64,000 nt of DNA, taken from assembly GCA_900547315.1 (NCBI GenBank), contig URGI01000001.1, positions 1-64,000 of the forward strand, in the 5' to 3' direction. Of this stretch, positions 1 to 8,440 are shown in pieces. The notes beneath the pieces were generated by a model. The model did not search any database. It was not told where the DNA came from and saw only the letters and a list, made by a program, of their open reading frames with translations. The translations under genes were made by a program, and so were the position numbers. How positions within the stretch are numbered: position 1 is the first letter of the stretch; every line of letters begins with the position of its first letter. Source of the stretch: an uncultured Eubacteriales bacterium. GTDB lineage: Bacteria; Bacillota; Clostridia; Oscillospirales; Oscillospiraceae.

Positions 1-301
1 GTTCTTCTGCATCAAGACCTTGCTGACGAAATGCTTCAAACTGAGTCTCACAGGTCACAAGCTGCTTTTTCAGGGCAGCTTGTTTTTGCGTAAGGGAGTC
101 TTTGGAGAAAAGATACTCTTCCGGAGCCAGCTTCCCTTCGCGGTAGTTTTCATAGATCGTGAACTTTTCACGATCACAGGCATCATACTGTGCTTTGATC
201 AAGATGAGCTGTCTTTCCAGACTTTCACCTTCGAGAGTTTTACCCGAAGGGCAGAAACCTCTCCCGTGTTGCTCCAGCCACGCTAAAACGAAACCTGGCG
301 C
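1..301 (-). pseudogene. Possible C-terminal fragment of a large serine recombinase
   Basis: On the minus strand one frame is open from an in-frame stop at 302-304 down to the window edge, with no start codon. It reads as a charged, coiled-coil-like segment (for example ESLERQLILIKAQYDACDRE, then YREGKLAPEEYLFSKDSL). This resembles the helical region that follows the zinc ribbon in Firmicutes large serine recombinases of transposons and prophages. The catalytic N-terminus is absent, so this is probably the decayed edge of a mobile element that continues beyond position 1. The family call rests on pattern memory only. Codon use is less GC-biased than in the neighbouring genes, which fits acquisition by transfer. 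Confidence 0.4.
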
Positions 302-315
302 TTATTAACGCCAGG
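294..315 (-). terminator. Intrinsic terminator after uraA
   Basis: A perfect 7-bp stem CCTGGCG/CGCCAGG lies downstream of the uraA stop. On the minus strand it is followed by TTTCGTTTT. It would end the pyrR-uraA transcript and lies over the edge of the recombinase-like fragment. Confidence 0.65.
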
Positions 316-414
316 CCTCGTAGGTTCTTAATTTCCGTTCTGCTCAGGATTTGTGGGTCTTTGAACTCTCTTCCTGTTGCACTTAGTTTGACAATTCGCT
401 CCGTGTATCTATTA

Positions 415-1797
415 TTACTTGTTCTCCATGTTTACGGCGCCGGAGAGGTCAACGGAGGTGGAACCTTCGTCTTCCTGCTCGAAGACGTAGTCTTTGCCGG
501 GGAGGATCGCGTTGAGGCCGATGCCGACGATGGAGGCGACAGCGAGGCCGGAGAGGCTCACGATGCCGATCTGGATGCTGCCGGAGTAGCTGATGCCGAT
601 CGCAAGAACGAGTATGAGCGCGGCGACGATGACGTTTCTGGTGTTGGTGAAGTCGACCTTGTTCTCAACAACGTTGCGCACACCGACTGCGGAGATCATA
701 CCGTAGAGGATGAGGGACACGCCGCCGATGGTCGCGGTGGGCATTGCGGAGACGAGAGCAGCAAACTTCGGGCAGAAGGAGACGAGGATCGCGAAGCAGG
801 CTGCGATGCGGATGACGCGGGGGTCGTAGACCTTGGACAGCGCGAGGACGCCGGTGTTTTCACCGTAGGTGGTGTTCGCGGGGCCGCCGAAGAGTGCTGC
901 CAGGGAGGTTGCCAGACCGTCGCCGAGGAGGGTGCGGTGGAAGCCGGGGTCAGACATGAAGTTCTTGCCGACGGTGGAGGATATTGCGCAGATGTCGCCG
1001 ATGTGCTCGACCATGGTGGCGAGGGACAGGGGGACTATGGTGAAGACCGCGGACCAGAGCAGAGAGGAGTCAACCTCGCCAGCGAAGAGGCCGAACACGG
1101 TGCGGTTCCAGTGAACGGGAAGGCCGATCCATGCTGCGTTGGAGACTGCTTCGGAGACGGCAGCGCGCTCTGCGGGGTCAACGATGAGTGCGAAGATGTA
1201 GGAGCCGAGGACGCCGAGGAGGATGGGGATGATCTTGGTCATGCCCTTGCCCCACATATTGAAGCCGATGACGATCGCGATGGCAACGATGGCGACGAGC
1301 CAGTTGGCCTTGCAGTTATTGATAGCGGAGGAGGAGAGGGTCAGGCCGATGGCGATGATGATGGGGCCGGTGACGATGGGCGGGAAGAAGCGCATGACTT
1401 TCTTGACGCCGAAGGTCTTGAAGAGGACGGAGAGAATAACATACATCAGACCTGCGATAAGAACGCCGAAGCATGCATAGGGCAGGAGCGCGTTGTCATA
1501 AATCGGGCTGCCGTCAGCTGCCGCGCCGATGGTGCGGATGGCGTTGTAGCCGCCGATGAAAGCGAAGGAACTGCCGAGGAAGGCCGGAACCTTGCCGCCG
1601 GTGAGCAGGTGGAAGAGCAGGGTGCCGATACCGGCGAAAAGAAGCGCGGTAGCGACGTCAAGTCCGGTCAGAGCCGGAACAAGCACGGTGGCGCCGAACA
1701 TGGCGAACATGTGCTGGAGGCCGAGCAGCAGCATCTTGGGGGTGCCGAGCTGGCGTGCGTCGTAAATGGGGCCGTCGATGGTGGTTTTCTTGTTCAT
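415..1797 (-). CDS. uraA: Uracil permease (NCS2 family)
   Basis: Membrane symporter that imports uracil with protons for salvage. The 460-aa length and very hydrophobic sequence fit the NCS2 (UraA/PyrP) family, which has about 14 membrane segments. Visible family marks are [13 protein letters not shown] (about residues 71-83), the VEHIGD segment (263-268), and the signature TTYGENTG (309-316) whose Glu contacts uracil in UraA. AGAGGT lies 7 bases before the ATG. It follows pyrR on the same strand with 78 bp between them, so it is probably co-transcribed and under PyrR control. A short GCGGC/GCCGC hairpin (1846-1859) sits in that gap. A xanthine substrate is less likely given the pyrR partner. 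Confidence 0.93.
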   Translation of the reverse strand: MNKKTTIDGPIYDARQLGTPKMLLLGLQHMFAMFGATVLVPALTGLDVATALLFAGIGTLLFHLLTGGKVPAFLGSSFAFIGGYNAIRTIGAAADGSPIYDNALLPYACFGVLIAGLMYVILSVLFKTFGVKKVMRFFPPIVTGPIIIAIGLTLSSSAINNCKANWLVAIVAIAIVIGFNMWGKGMTKIIPILLGVLGSYIFALIVDPAERAAVSEAVSNAAWIGLPVHWNRTVFGLFAGEVDSSLLWSAVFTIVPLSLATMVEHIGDICAISSTVGKNFMSDPGFHRTLLGDGLATSLAALFGGPANTTYGENTGVLALSKVYDPRVIRIAACFAILVSFCPKFAALVSAMPTATIGGVSLILYGMISAVGVRNVVENKVDFTNTRNVIVAALILVLAIGISYSGSIQIGIVSLSGLAVASIVGIGLNAILPGKDYVFEQEDEGSTSVDLSGAVNMENK

Positions 1798-1875
1798 TCA
1801 ATTTACCTCTCTCAGTAGATTTTTTAATTGAACCATCTATATAAAGCGGCGTTTGCCGCAATATACCGTATTAAA

Positions 1876-2418
<543 letters not shown>

Positions 2419-2436
2419 CTACGATCCCTCCGGGCA

Positions 2437-2466
2437 ACAAAAAATCTTGCTGGCAGAACCGGCAAG
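2437..2466 (-). terminator. Leader terminator of pyrR-uraA (candidate attenuator)
   Basis: A stem CTTGC/GCAAG with an inner GG/CC pair is followed on the minus strand by ATTTTTTG, directly upstream of the pyrR ribosome binding site. A terminator between promoter and first gene is the classic layout of PyrR attenuation. Confidence 0.6.
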
Positions 2467-2518
2467 ACACACAAATATGCAGGCGCGCAACACGCCTGTA
2501 CCATATGAGCGATTTTGC

Positions 2519-2534
2519 CGGCGTCTCTGCACCG
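2519..2534 (-). promoter_or_regulatory. Candidate PyrR-binding loop in leader RNA
   Basis: The leader contains GGTGCAGAGACGCC, which partly matches the PyrR-binding loop core (CAGAGAGGY-like). It lies about 50 bases upstream of the leader terminator. The match is imperfect (ACG in place of AGG), so this is tentative. Confidence 0.35.
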
Positions 2535-2560
2535 TGGCTTAAAAATCTCTTATCGCTTGG

Positions 2561-2589
2561 ATTATACGGTAAGCGTGTCGAAAAAGCAA
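2561..2589 (-). promoter_or_regulatory. Sigma-A promoter of pyrR
   Basis: Minus strand: -35 TTGCTT (2584-2589), a 17-bp spacer and a consensus -10 TATAAT (2561-2566). It would give a leader of about 135 nt ahead of pyrR. Confidence 0.7.
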
Positions 2590-2660
2590 GAGCTTTTTTG
2601 CTGTTCGGAGCTTTGTACAAGACTCAGCGGCACACCTAAAGCCGGTTTGTGAAAATACAC

Positions 2661-2691
2661 AAGTCCACCCGGACCGGCTCCGGATGGACTT
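2661..2691 (-). terminator. Terminator after trxB
   Basis: A long hairpin pairs AAGTCCA with TGGACTT and CCGGA with TCCGG around one mismatch. On the minus strand it is followed by a short U-containing tract (TGTATTTTC). It ends the nrdG-nrdD-trxB operon. Confidence 0.6.
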
Positions 2692-2702
2692 ATACTCGTA
2701 TA

Positions 2703-3608
2703 TCACATGGCGTCGATATAGCTGCACGCGGCGAGGGCGGCGACGGAACCGTCGGCGCAGGCGGTGGTGAGCTGGCGCACAGATTTGCGGCGGCAGTCAC
2801 CCGCGACAAACACGCCGGGCGTCCTGGTGCGGCAATCCTCGCCGGAGTCGGCGTAGCCCGCGGCGTCAAGCTCCATGAAGTCGGAGAAAATGGCGTTATC
2901 CGGCTCATGCCCGACGGCGACGAACAGCCCGTCAAGGCTTATCTCGCGCCGCCCGCCGGGATGGCGCACGGCGATGCCGCGCAGCTCCGTATCGCCAAGC
3001 AGCTCTTCGACCGTGGAGTCGAGGATGAACTCGACGTTATCCTTGGCTTCGAGCGCCTTTACGAGCTTTTCTTCGCCGCGGAAGCTGCCGCGGCGGTGGA
3101 TAAGATAGACCTTGCGGCAGGTCTCGCTCAGGAGCATAGCGTCCTGAAGCGCGCTGTTGCCGCCGCCGTTGACCGCCACGTCGCGCCCCTTGTAGAATGC
3201 GCCGTCGCACACCGCGCAGAAGCCGACGCCGTTCCCGACCAGCTCCTCCTCACGCTCAAGCCCGAGCATTCTGGGCTTCGCGCCGGTTGCGATGATGAGA
3301 GCCTTCGCCTCAAACTCCGCGCCGGACTCGCAGCGCACGAGCTTGCTGCTGCCGCGATCCTCGACGGATACGACCTCCTCCAGCTCGACCTCCGCGCCCT
3401 GCTCCATGGCCTGCTCAAGCAGCCTGTCGCCAAGCTCGGTGCCGCTTATGGAGACGACGGTCGGGAAATTTTCAACTTTCGGCGACCACGTGATCTGCCC
3501 GCCGAACGCGGCCTTCTCTATCACCAGCACCGTTTTTCCGGCGCGGCAGGCGTATGTTGCCGCGGTAAGCCCCGCAGGGCCGCCGCCAACTATAATTATA
3601 TCGTACAT
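2703..3608 (-). CDS. trxB: Thioredoxin-disulfide reductase
   Basis: FAD/NADPH enzyme that reduces thioredoxin-like disulfides. From the start chosen here the protein has 301 aa. FAD-binding IIIVGGGPAGLTAA is at residues 4-17. The redox pair CAVC is at 131-134. The second dinucleotide fold GGGNSA is at 148-153, and HRRGSFR (171-177) matches the NADPH-phosphate-binding HRR..R pattern. The start at 3608 is preferred over an ATG seven codons upstream because AGGAG sits 8 bases before it. The gene lies 66 bp after nrdD, which carries its own fused CxxC domain. TrxB is therefore a good candidate to recycle that domain. A perfect hairpin (3631-3660) separates the two genes. Confidence 0.9.
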   Translation of the reverse strand: MYDIIIVGGGPAGLTAATYACRAGKTVLVIEKAAFGGQITWSPKVENFPTVVSISGTELGDRLLEQAMEQGAEVELEEVVSVEDRGSSKLVRCESGAEFEAKALIIATGAKPRMLGLEREEELVGNGVGFCAVCDGAFYKGRDVAVNGGGNSALQDAMLLSETCRKVYLIHRRGSFRGEEKLVKALEAKDNVEFILDSTVEELLGDTELRGIAVRHPGGRREISLDGLFVAVGHEPDNAIFSDFMELDAAGYADSGEDCRTRTPGVFVAGDCRRKSVRQLTTACADGSVAALAACSYIDAM

Positions 3609-3630
3609 AGCTATAACTCCTGTATGCAAT

Positions 3631-3660
3631 GAATACGCCCCGGCGAACCGGGGCGTATTC
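3631..3660. repeat. Perfect 13-bp-stem hairpin between nrdD and trxB
   Basis: GAATACGCCCCGG and its exact complement flank a CGAA tetraloop. In the nrdD-to-trxB direction no U-tract follows, so it is not a standard terminator for that strand. It may protect or process the nrdGD mRNA, or partly reduce trxB expression. Confidence 0.6.
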
Positions 3661-3674
3661 TGTTTTAGATCAGG

Positions 3675-6044
3675 TCACTGTGCGAGGAACTGCTTTATCG
3701 CGGGAGCACCGGCGTACTTCTCAAAGTCGGTGCCGTTGGTGACGACGAGGGTCGGCGCCTGCTTGACTCCGTAGCTCAGCGCCAGCTCTGCGTTCTCATC
3801 GGCCATCAGCTTCTCATACTTGAAGCCGGCCTTATCGAGATACGAGCAGGCGATGCGGCAGTTGGGGCAGGTGGGAGTGGCGAAAAGGATCGCTCTCGCG
3901 CCGCCGTGGGACTCATCGTGATGCTCCTCGGCCTTCGGCGCGTCATGCTCGATGGGGCCGTTGTGGGTGAGCTTGGAGGTGCCGATGTTGTACTCGCGGC
4001 GCTCCTTGTACTCCTGCGTCTTGCCTGCGTTCCAGTTCTGGACGGGGCGGTAGTAGCCGGTGATGCGGCTGTAGACCTCGGCGTCCTCACCGCAGTGGGG
4101 GCACTTGAACTGCTCGCCGCTCAGATAGCCGTGATTCTTGCAGACGGAATAGGTCGGGGAGAGAGTGTAGTACGGGAGCTTGTAGTTCTCAGCGATCTTG
4201 CGGACAAGATTTGCTGCGGCCTCCCAGCTCGGTAGCTTCTCGCCGAGGAAGGCGTGGAACACGGTGCCGGAGGTGTAGCGGGTCTGGAGATCGTCCTGAA
4301 TGTCGAGCGCGGCGAAAATATCGTCCGTGTAGCCGACAGGCAGGTGAGAGCTGTTGGTGTAGTACGGGGTTCCGCCCGGCTCGGCCGCGGTGATGATGTC
4401 GGGGTAAAGCTCGACGTCGTGCTTGGCGAGACGGTAGGAGGTGGACTCGGCGGGCGTGGCTTCGAGGTTATACAGGTCGCCGTACTGTTCCTGATAATCG
4501 CTCAGGCGCTCGCGCATATGGTCGAGAACCTGCTTGGTGAACTCCTGGCACTCGGGATGGGTCATATCCTTGCGGATCCACTTGGCGTTGAGACCGGCTT
4601 CGTTCATGCCGACAAGGCCGATAGTGGAGAAGTGGTTATCAAAGGTGCCGAGGTAGTACTTGGTGTATGGGTAAAGGCCTGCGTCAAGGAGCTTGGTGAT
4701 GACGGTGCGTTTGATCTTGAGGGAACGGGCGGAGAGATCCATCATCTTGTCGAGACGGGCGTAGAAGTCCTTCTCGTCCTTCGAGAGATATGCCAGACGC
4801 GGCATGTTGATGGTCACGACGCCGACGGAACCGGTGCTCTCGCCGGAGCCGAAGTAGCCGCCGGACTTCTTGCGCAGCTCACGCAGGTCGAGACGGAGAC
4901 GGCAGCACATCGAGCGCACATCGCTCGGCTCCATGTCGGAGTTGATGTAGTTGGAGAAGTAGGGAGTACCATACTTCGCGGTCATCTCGAAGAGCAGCTT
5001 GTTGTTTTCGGTGGGCGACCAGTCGAAGTCGCGGGTGATGGAGTAGGTCGGGATCGGGTACTGGAAGCCGCGGCCGTTCGCGTCGCCCTCGATCATTATC
5101 TCGATGAAGGCCTTGTTGACCATGTCCATCTCTTTCTTGCAGTCGCCGTAGGTGAAGTCCATTTCCTTTCCGCCGACTATCGCGGGCTGATCCTTGAGGT
5201 CAGCGGGGACGGTCCAGTCGAGGGTGATGTTGGAGAACGGAGCCTGAGTGCCCCAGCGGGACGGGGTGTTCACGCCGAAGATGAAGGACTGGATGCACTG
5301 CTTGACTTCCTTCTGGGTCAGGTTATCGACGCGGACGAAGGGGGCGAGATAGGTGTCAAACGAGGAGAAAGCCTGGGCGCCAGCCCACTCGTTCTGCATG
5401 ATGCCTAGGAAGTTTACCATCTGGTTGCAGAGGGTGGAGAGGTGGCTCGCGGGGGAGGAGTTGATCTTGCCGGGGATGCCGAGACCCTGCTGGATCAGCT
5501 GCTTGAGACTCCAGCCGGCGCAGTAGCCGGTGAGCATGCTCAGGTCGTGCAGGTGAATGTCGCAGTTGCGGTGTGCGTCGGCAATCTCCTGATCGTAGAC
5601 CTCGCTGAGCCAGTAGTTGGCGGTGATGGCGCCGGAGTTGGAGAGGATAAGTCCGCCGACGGAGTAGGTGACGGTGGAGTTCTCCTTGACACGCCAGTCG
5701 AGAGCGCCGAGGTACTTGTCCACGGTGTCCTTGTAGTCAAGGTAGGTGGACTTCATGTTGCGCAGCTTCTCGCGCTGCTTGCGGTAGAGTATGTAGGACT
5801 TGGCGACTGCCTCGTAGCCGCCGCGGGAGAGCACTGCCTCAACGCTGTCCTGTACGTCCTCAACGGCGATGAGGCCGTCCTTTATCTTGGGCAGAAAGTC
5901 CGCAGAGACCTTCAGCGCCAGAAAATCAATAATGCTGTCGTTATATTCGGTGCCGGTGGCATCGAACGCCTTTTTGATGGCGGCGGCTATCTTATTGATG
6001 TCAAAATCAACTATCTTTCCGTCACGCTTGATTACCTGATACAT
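3675..6044 (-). CDS. nrdD: Anaerobic (class III) ribonucleotide reductase with fused C-terminal thioredoxin/glutaredoxin-like domain
   Basis: Reduces ribonucleoside triphosphates to dNTPs by a glycyl radical under anoxia. The N-terminal ATP-cone (about residues 1-95, starting YQVIKRDGKIVDFD) is followed by the catalytic barrel. The zinc site is C635/H638 plus CPHC (648-651). The glycyl radical motif RITGYYRP places the radical at Gly663. After a His/Glu-rich linker (about 685-715) there is an extra redoxin domain (716-789) with CPNC at 726-729 and a cis-Pro-like QAPT segment. Most NrdD proteins end soon after the glycyl motif, so this is a genuine fusion. It suggests thiol-based rather than formate-based reduction, helped by trxB next door. 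nrdG lies 25 bp upstream, and AGGAGG precedes the ATG. Confidence 0.95.
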   Translation of the reverse strand: MYQVIKRDGKIVDFDINKIAAAIKKAFDATGTEYNDSIIDFLALKVSADFLPKIKDGLIAVEDVQDSVEAVLSRGGYEAVAKSYILYRKQREKLRNMKSTYLDYKDTVDKYLGALDWRVKENSTVTYSVGGLILSNSGAITANYWLSEVYDQEIADAHRNCDIHLHDLSMLTGYCAGWSLKQLIQQGLGIPGKINSSPASHLSTLCNQMVNFLGIMQNEWAGAQAFSSFDTYLAPFVRVDNLTQKEVKQCIQSFIFGVNTPSRWGTQAPFSNITLDWTVPADLKDQPAIVGGKEMDFTYGDCKKEMDMVNKAFIEIMIEGDANGRGFQYPIPTYSITRDFDWSPTENNKLLFEMTAKYGTPYFSNYINSDMEPSDVRSMCCRLRLDLRELRKKSGGYFGSGESTGSVGVVTINMPRLAYLSKDEKDFYARLDKMMDLSARSLKIKRTVITKLLDAGLYPYTKYYLGTFDNHFSTIGLVGMNEAGLNAKWIRKDMTHPECQEFTKQVLDHMRERLSDYQEQYGDLYNLEATPAESTSYRLAKHDVELYPDIITAAEPGGTPYYTNSSHLPVGYTDDIFAALDIQDDLQTRYTSGTVFHAFLGEKLPSWEAAANLVRKIAENYKLPYYTLSPTYSVCKNHGYLSGEQFKCPHCGEDAEVYSRITGYYRPVQNWNAGKTQEYKERREYNIGTSKLTHNGPIEHDAPKAEEHHDESHGGARAILFATPTCPNCRIACSYLDKAGFKYEKLMADENAELALSYGVKQAPTLVVTNGTDFEKYAGAPAIKQFLAQ

Positions 6045-6069
6045 ATCTTATCCTCCTATACTTTGTATC

Positions 6070-6765
6070 TTAAACTCCCCGCACCTGCACCGACGGCACA
6101 TACTGCGCCGCGGCATCGGCAAGAGAGTGCATTTCCTTCTCGTCATACGCGCTCAGGCCGTCTATCGCAATAATATGGCCGGAGTCCTTGAATTGCTGGA
6201 GATAATATTCCTTTGCGCCTGCTATCCACTTCGCCGTGCCTACGATGCTCTCGCGCGTGTGCAGCCCGCGGACGACGGTCGTGCGGAATTCGTAGTCCAC
6301 AGTCCCGCCCAGCAGGAAGTCCTTTGAGCGTTCTATTGCGCCGAGGTCGAGCGAACCAAGCCCGACGGTCTTCGCGTAAAGCTCCGGCGAATTTTTTATG
6401 TCCATCGCCACTCGGTCGACAAGTCCTGCGCTGACGACGTCCTTCAGCCGCTCAGGGAAGGTGCCGTTCGTGTCGAGCTTTATCATAAAGCCCAGCGCGC
6501 GAACCTTTTCGAGAAACGACGGAAGATCCTTGTGCAGCAGCGGCTCGCCGCCGGTTATCGCAACGCCGTCCAGCACTCCCTGACGCTTCCTCAGAAAGCT
6601 CAGCACCTGCTCCTCATCCGTGTCCTGCCCGACAAGCTCCGGCAGCACGAGAGGGGCGTTGTGGCAGAAGGGGCAGCGGAGATTGCAGCCCGGCGTGAAC
6701 ACGGTACATGCGACCTTGCCGGGGTAATCCAGCAGAGTGAGCTTTTGCAGTCCGGATATGAGCAT
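6070..6765 (-). CDS. nrdG: Anaerobic ribonucleotide reductase activating protein (radical SAM)
   Basis: Radical SAM activase that installs the glycyl radical on NrdD. The product is 231 aa from the start at 6765. The iron-sulfur motif CNLRCPFC supplies C27, C31 and C34, and the SAM-binding segment AITGGEPLL follows. It is longer than the minimal enterobacterial NrdG and resembles the Firmicutes form that begins ISGLQKLTLLDYPGKVA. GGGAGG seven bases upstream supports this ATG over one 23 codons further upstream. Here nrdG precedes nrdD, the reverse of the common order, and lies just behind a strong promoter with two NrdR boxes. Confidence 0.93.
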   Translation of the reverse strand: MLISGLQKLTLLDYPGKVACTVFTPGCNLRCPFCHNAPLVLPELVGQDTDEEQVLSFLRKRQGVLDGVAITGGEPLLHKDLPSFLEKVRALGFMIKLDTNGTFPERLKDVVSAGLVDRVAMDIKNSPELYAKTVGLGSLDLGAIERSKDFLLGGTVDYEFRTTVVRGLHTRESIVGTAKWIAGAKEYYLQQFKDSGHIIAIDGLSAYDEKEMHSLADAAAQYVPSVQVRGV

Positions 6766-6805
6766 AACGCGGCCTCCCTTCGCCCAATTCTTATGTCCAT
6801 GCAGT

Positions 6806-6834
6806 ATAATACAGTCATATGCTGCTCTTGTCAA
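6806..6834 (-). promoter_or_regulatory. Promoter of nrdG-nrdD-trxB
   Basis: Minus strand: -35 TTGACA (6829-6834, perfect consensus), 17-bp spacer, -10 TATTAT (6806-6811). The two NrdR boxes lie just upstream of the -35. Confidence 0.8.
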
Positions 6835-6841
6835 GAGTAAA

Positions 6842-6857
6842 TCACAAGATATTGAAA
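6842..6857 (-). promoter_or_regulatory. NrdR box (promoter-proximal)
   Basis: Minus strand TTTCAATATCTTGTGA fits the NrdR consensus acaCwAtATwTwgtgt at most core positions. It lies 7 bp upstream of the nrdG -35. NrdR is the ATP/dATP-sensing repressor of ribonucleotide reductase genes. Confidence 0.65.
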
Positions 6858-6883
6858 CTTTAACCGGCGTGTAACCGAATTGA

Positions 6884-6899
6884 CCACAAAATATAGTGC
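6884..6899 (-). promoter_or_regulatory. NrdR box (promoter-distal)
   Basis: Minus strand GCACTATATTTTGTGG matches the NrdR core CwATATwTwGTG throughout. It is 42 bp from the proximal box, an integral four helical turns, so both boxes lie on the same DNA face as needed for cooperative NrdR binding. Confidence 0.7.
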
Positions 6900-6928
6900 C
6901 GAGGAGCGGCTGACCCGCCTCCCGGCAC
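6896..6928 (-). terminator. Terminator of the antiporter gene
   Basis: A hairpin GTGCCGGGAGGCGG / CCGCTCCTCGGCAC with a small imperfection is followed on the minus strand by TATATTTTG. It lies between the antiporter stop and the nrdG promoter and abuts the distal NrdR box. Confidence 0.6.
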
Positions 6929-6994
6929 CGAGGGCTATTTTATATCAAGCTTCAAGGATTTTCAAGAGGAAAAACACATTCGGCGCATTTTTTG

Positions 6995-8290
6995 TCAATG
7001 CTGCACATTTTTTGCCTGTTCCAATTTACGTTCGCGGCGATTTCTGACATCATCGCCCATAGGCTTGATGTCGCCCGCCTTTTGCAGCGCCCACTTTGTA
7101 AGCATCGGGCCGACAAGCTCATAAATAAGCACGGCGAACAGCACGATATTTCGTATCAGCGCGCCGTCCTCAGGCAGGGTGGACGCCGTGACACACATGC
7201 CCAGCGCGACGCCGGCCTGCGGCAGCAGCGTGATGCCGAGGTATTCGACGATGTTCTTATCGCAGCGCATGAGCTTCGCGGATTCGCGCGCGCCGATATA
7301 CTTACCGGCAGAGCGGGCAAGCATATAGATTATGCCGACGAGCACCGAGGCAAGCTCCTTGAATACGCCCAGCTCCAGCTCTGCGCCGGAGATGACGAAG
7401 AACAGCACCATGAGAGGGCCTGTCCAGCGGTCGGAGTTCTCCATGATCTCTTCGGAGAGCGGGCAGAGGTTGCAGAACACGCTGCCGAGCATCATGCACA
7501 CCAGCAGCGACGAGAAGCCCAGAGTCACGGGGCCGATCTTCACGCTTATCATCGACAGCGCGACCGTCAGGAACACGAAGCTTATGGTTATGGCAAGGCG
7601 GTTTGTGTTGGAGTTAAAGAGCTTTTCGATCTGGGTCATAACCCAGCCCGCGACTGCGCCGAGGAGCAGGGAGGCGGTAATCTCGATTATCGGGTTTGCG
7701 ACGATGGTGTAGAGGTCGACAACGCCGCTGCTCAGCGCCTTGGCGATGCCGAAGGACACTGCGAACAGCACGAGGCCGACCGCGTCGTCCAGCGCGACTA
7801 TCGGCAGCAGGAGGTCAGTGAGCGGCCCCTTGGCCTTGTACTGGCGCACGACCATGAGCGTCGCGGCCGGAGCAGTCGCGGCGGCGATGGCGCCGAGGGT
7901 TATCGCGGCGGGGACGGTCAGTACGTCGGGGCGGATAAGGTGGAATATCAGCAGCGCGATATCGACCAGCACCGTCGCGGTCACGGCCTGAAGAATGCCG
8001 ACGACAAGCGCCTGCTTGCCGGTCTCCTTGAGCTGCGACAGGCGGAACTCGTTGCCTATTGAGAAGGCGATGAAGCCGAGCGCGACGTCGGATATAAGCC
8101 CGACGCCCTCCAGCTCCTCGTAGCTTTCAAAGCCGATGCCGGGGATGCCCAGCGCACCGATGAAGCAGGGGCCGATCAGAACGCCCGCAATGAGGTAAGC
8201 CGTCACGTCGGGCAGATGTGTTTTCTTGAGAAGTCGGGTCATCATAAGCCCGGCAAACATTGCGATGGCAAGGGATAATAATGCTTTCAT
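6995..8290 (-). CDS. Cation:proton antiporter (CPA2-like)
   Basis: Polytopic membrane protein of 431 aa, probably exchanging Na+ or K+ for H+. It starts with a CPA-type hydrophobic N-terminus (LPDVTAYLIAGVLIGP, about residues 24-39 of the trimmed protein), followed by repeated membrane segments. There are short basic/acidic loops and a charged C-terminal tail (RNRRERKLEQ), but no TrkA-N domain. I see no residue that decides the cation. The start at 8290 is chosen because GGAG lies at a proper distance inside the longer frame; ATGs at 8305 and 8299 are possible but overlap that site. It is monocistronic, with terminators on both sides. Confidence 0.8.
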   Translation of the reverse strand: MKALLSLAIAMFAGLMMTRLLKKTHLPDVTAYLIAGVLIGPCFIGALGIPGIGFESYEELEGVGLISDVALGFIAFSIGNEFRLSQLKETGKQALVVGILQAVTATVLVDIALLIFHLIRPDVLTVPAAITLGAIAAATAPAATLMVVRQYKAKGPLTDLLLPIVALDDAVGLVLFAVSFGIAKALSSGVVDLYTIVANPIIEITASLLLGAVAGWVMTQIEKLFNSNTNRLAITISFVFLTVALSMISVKIGPVTLGFSSLLVCMMLGSVFCNLCPLSEEIMENSDRWTGPLMVLFFVISGAELELGVFKELASVLVGIIYMLARSAGKYIGARESAKLMRCDKNIVEYLGITLLPQAGVALGMCVTASTLPEDGALIRNIVLFAVLIYELVGPMLTKWALQKAGDIKPMGDDVRNRRERKLEQAKNVQH

Positions 8291-8348
8291 ATATCTCATC
8301 TCCAAACTGCGATATTATACAGCATCCGCGGGCTTTTTTCAATAATAA

Positions 8349-8385
8349 ACAGGCAGGAAATTTCAGATTTTCCTGCCTGTTTTTT
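8349..8385. terminator. Bidirectional terminator
   Basis: The stem ACAGGCAGGAAA/TTTCCTGCCTGT has a T-tract on the plus side and TTTATTATT on the minus side. It ends the riboswitch-controlled transporter transcript arriving from the right. Confidence 0.75.
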
Positions 8386-8440
8386 GTGTAAAAGTTATAT
8401 CCGTATATTTACTATATAGTAGGATAGTAGGACTCAGCCC

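Noticed and set aside
361..1818. A 485-codon plus-strand open frame opposite uraA
   Set aside because: It is an acidic low-complexity shadow produced by the GC-rich codon bias of the real membrane transporter gene on the other strand.
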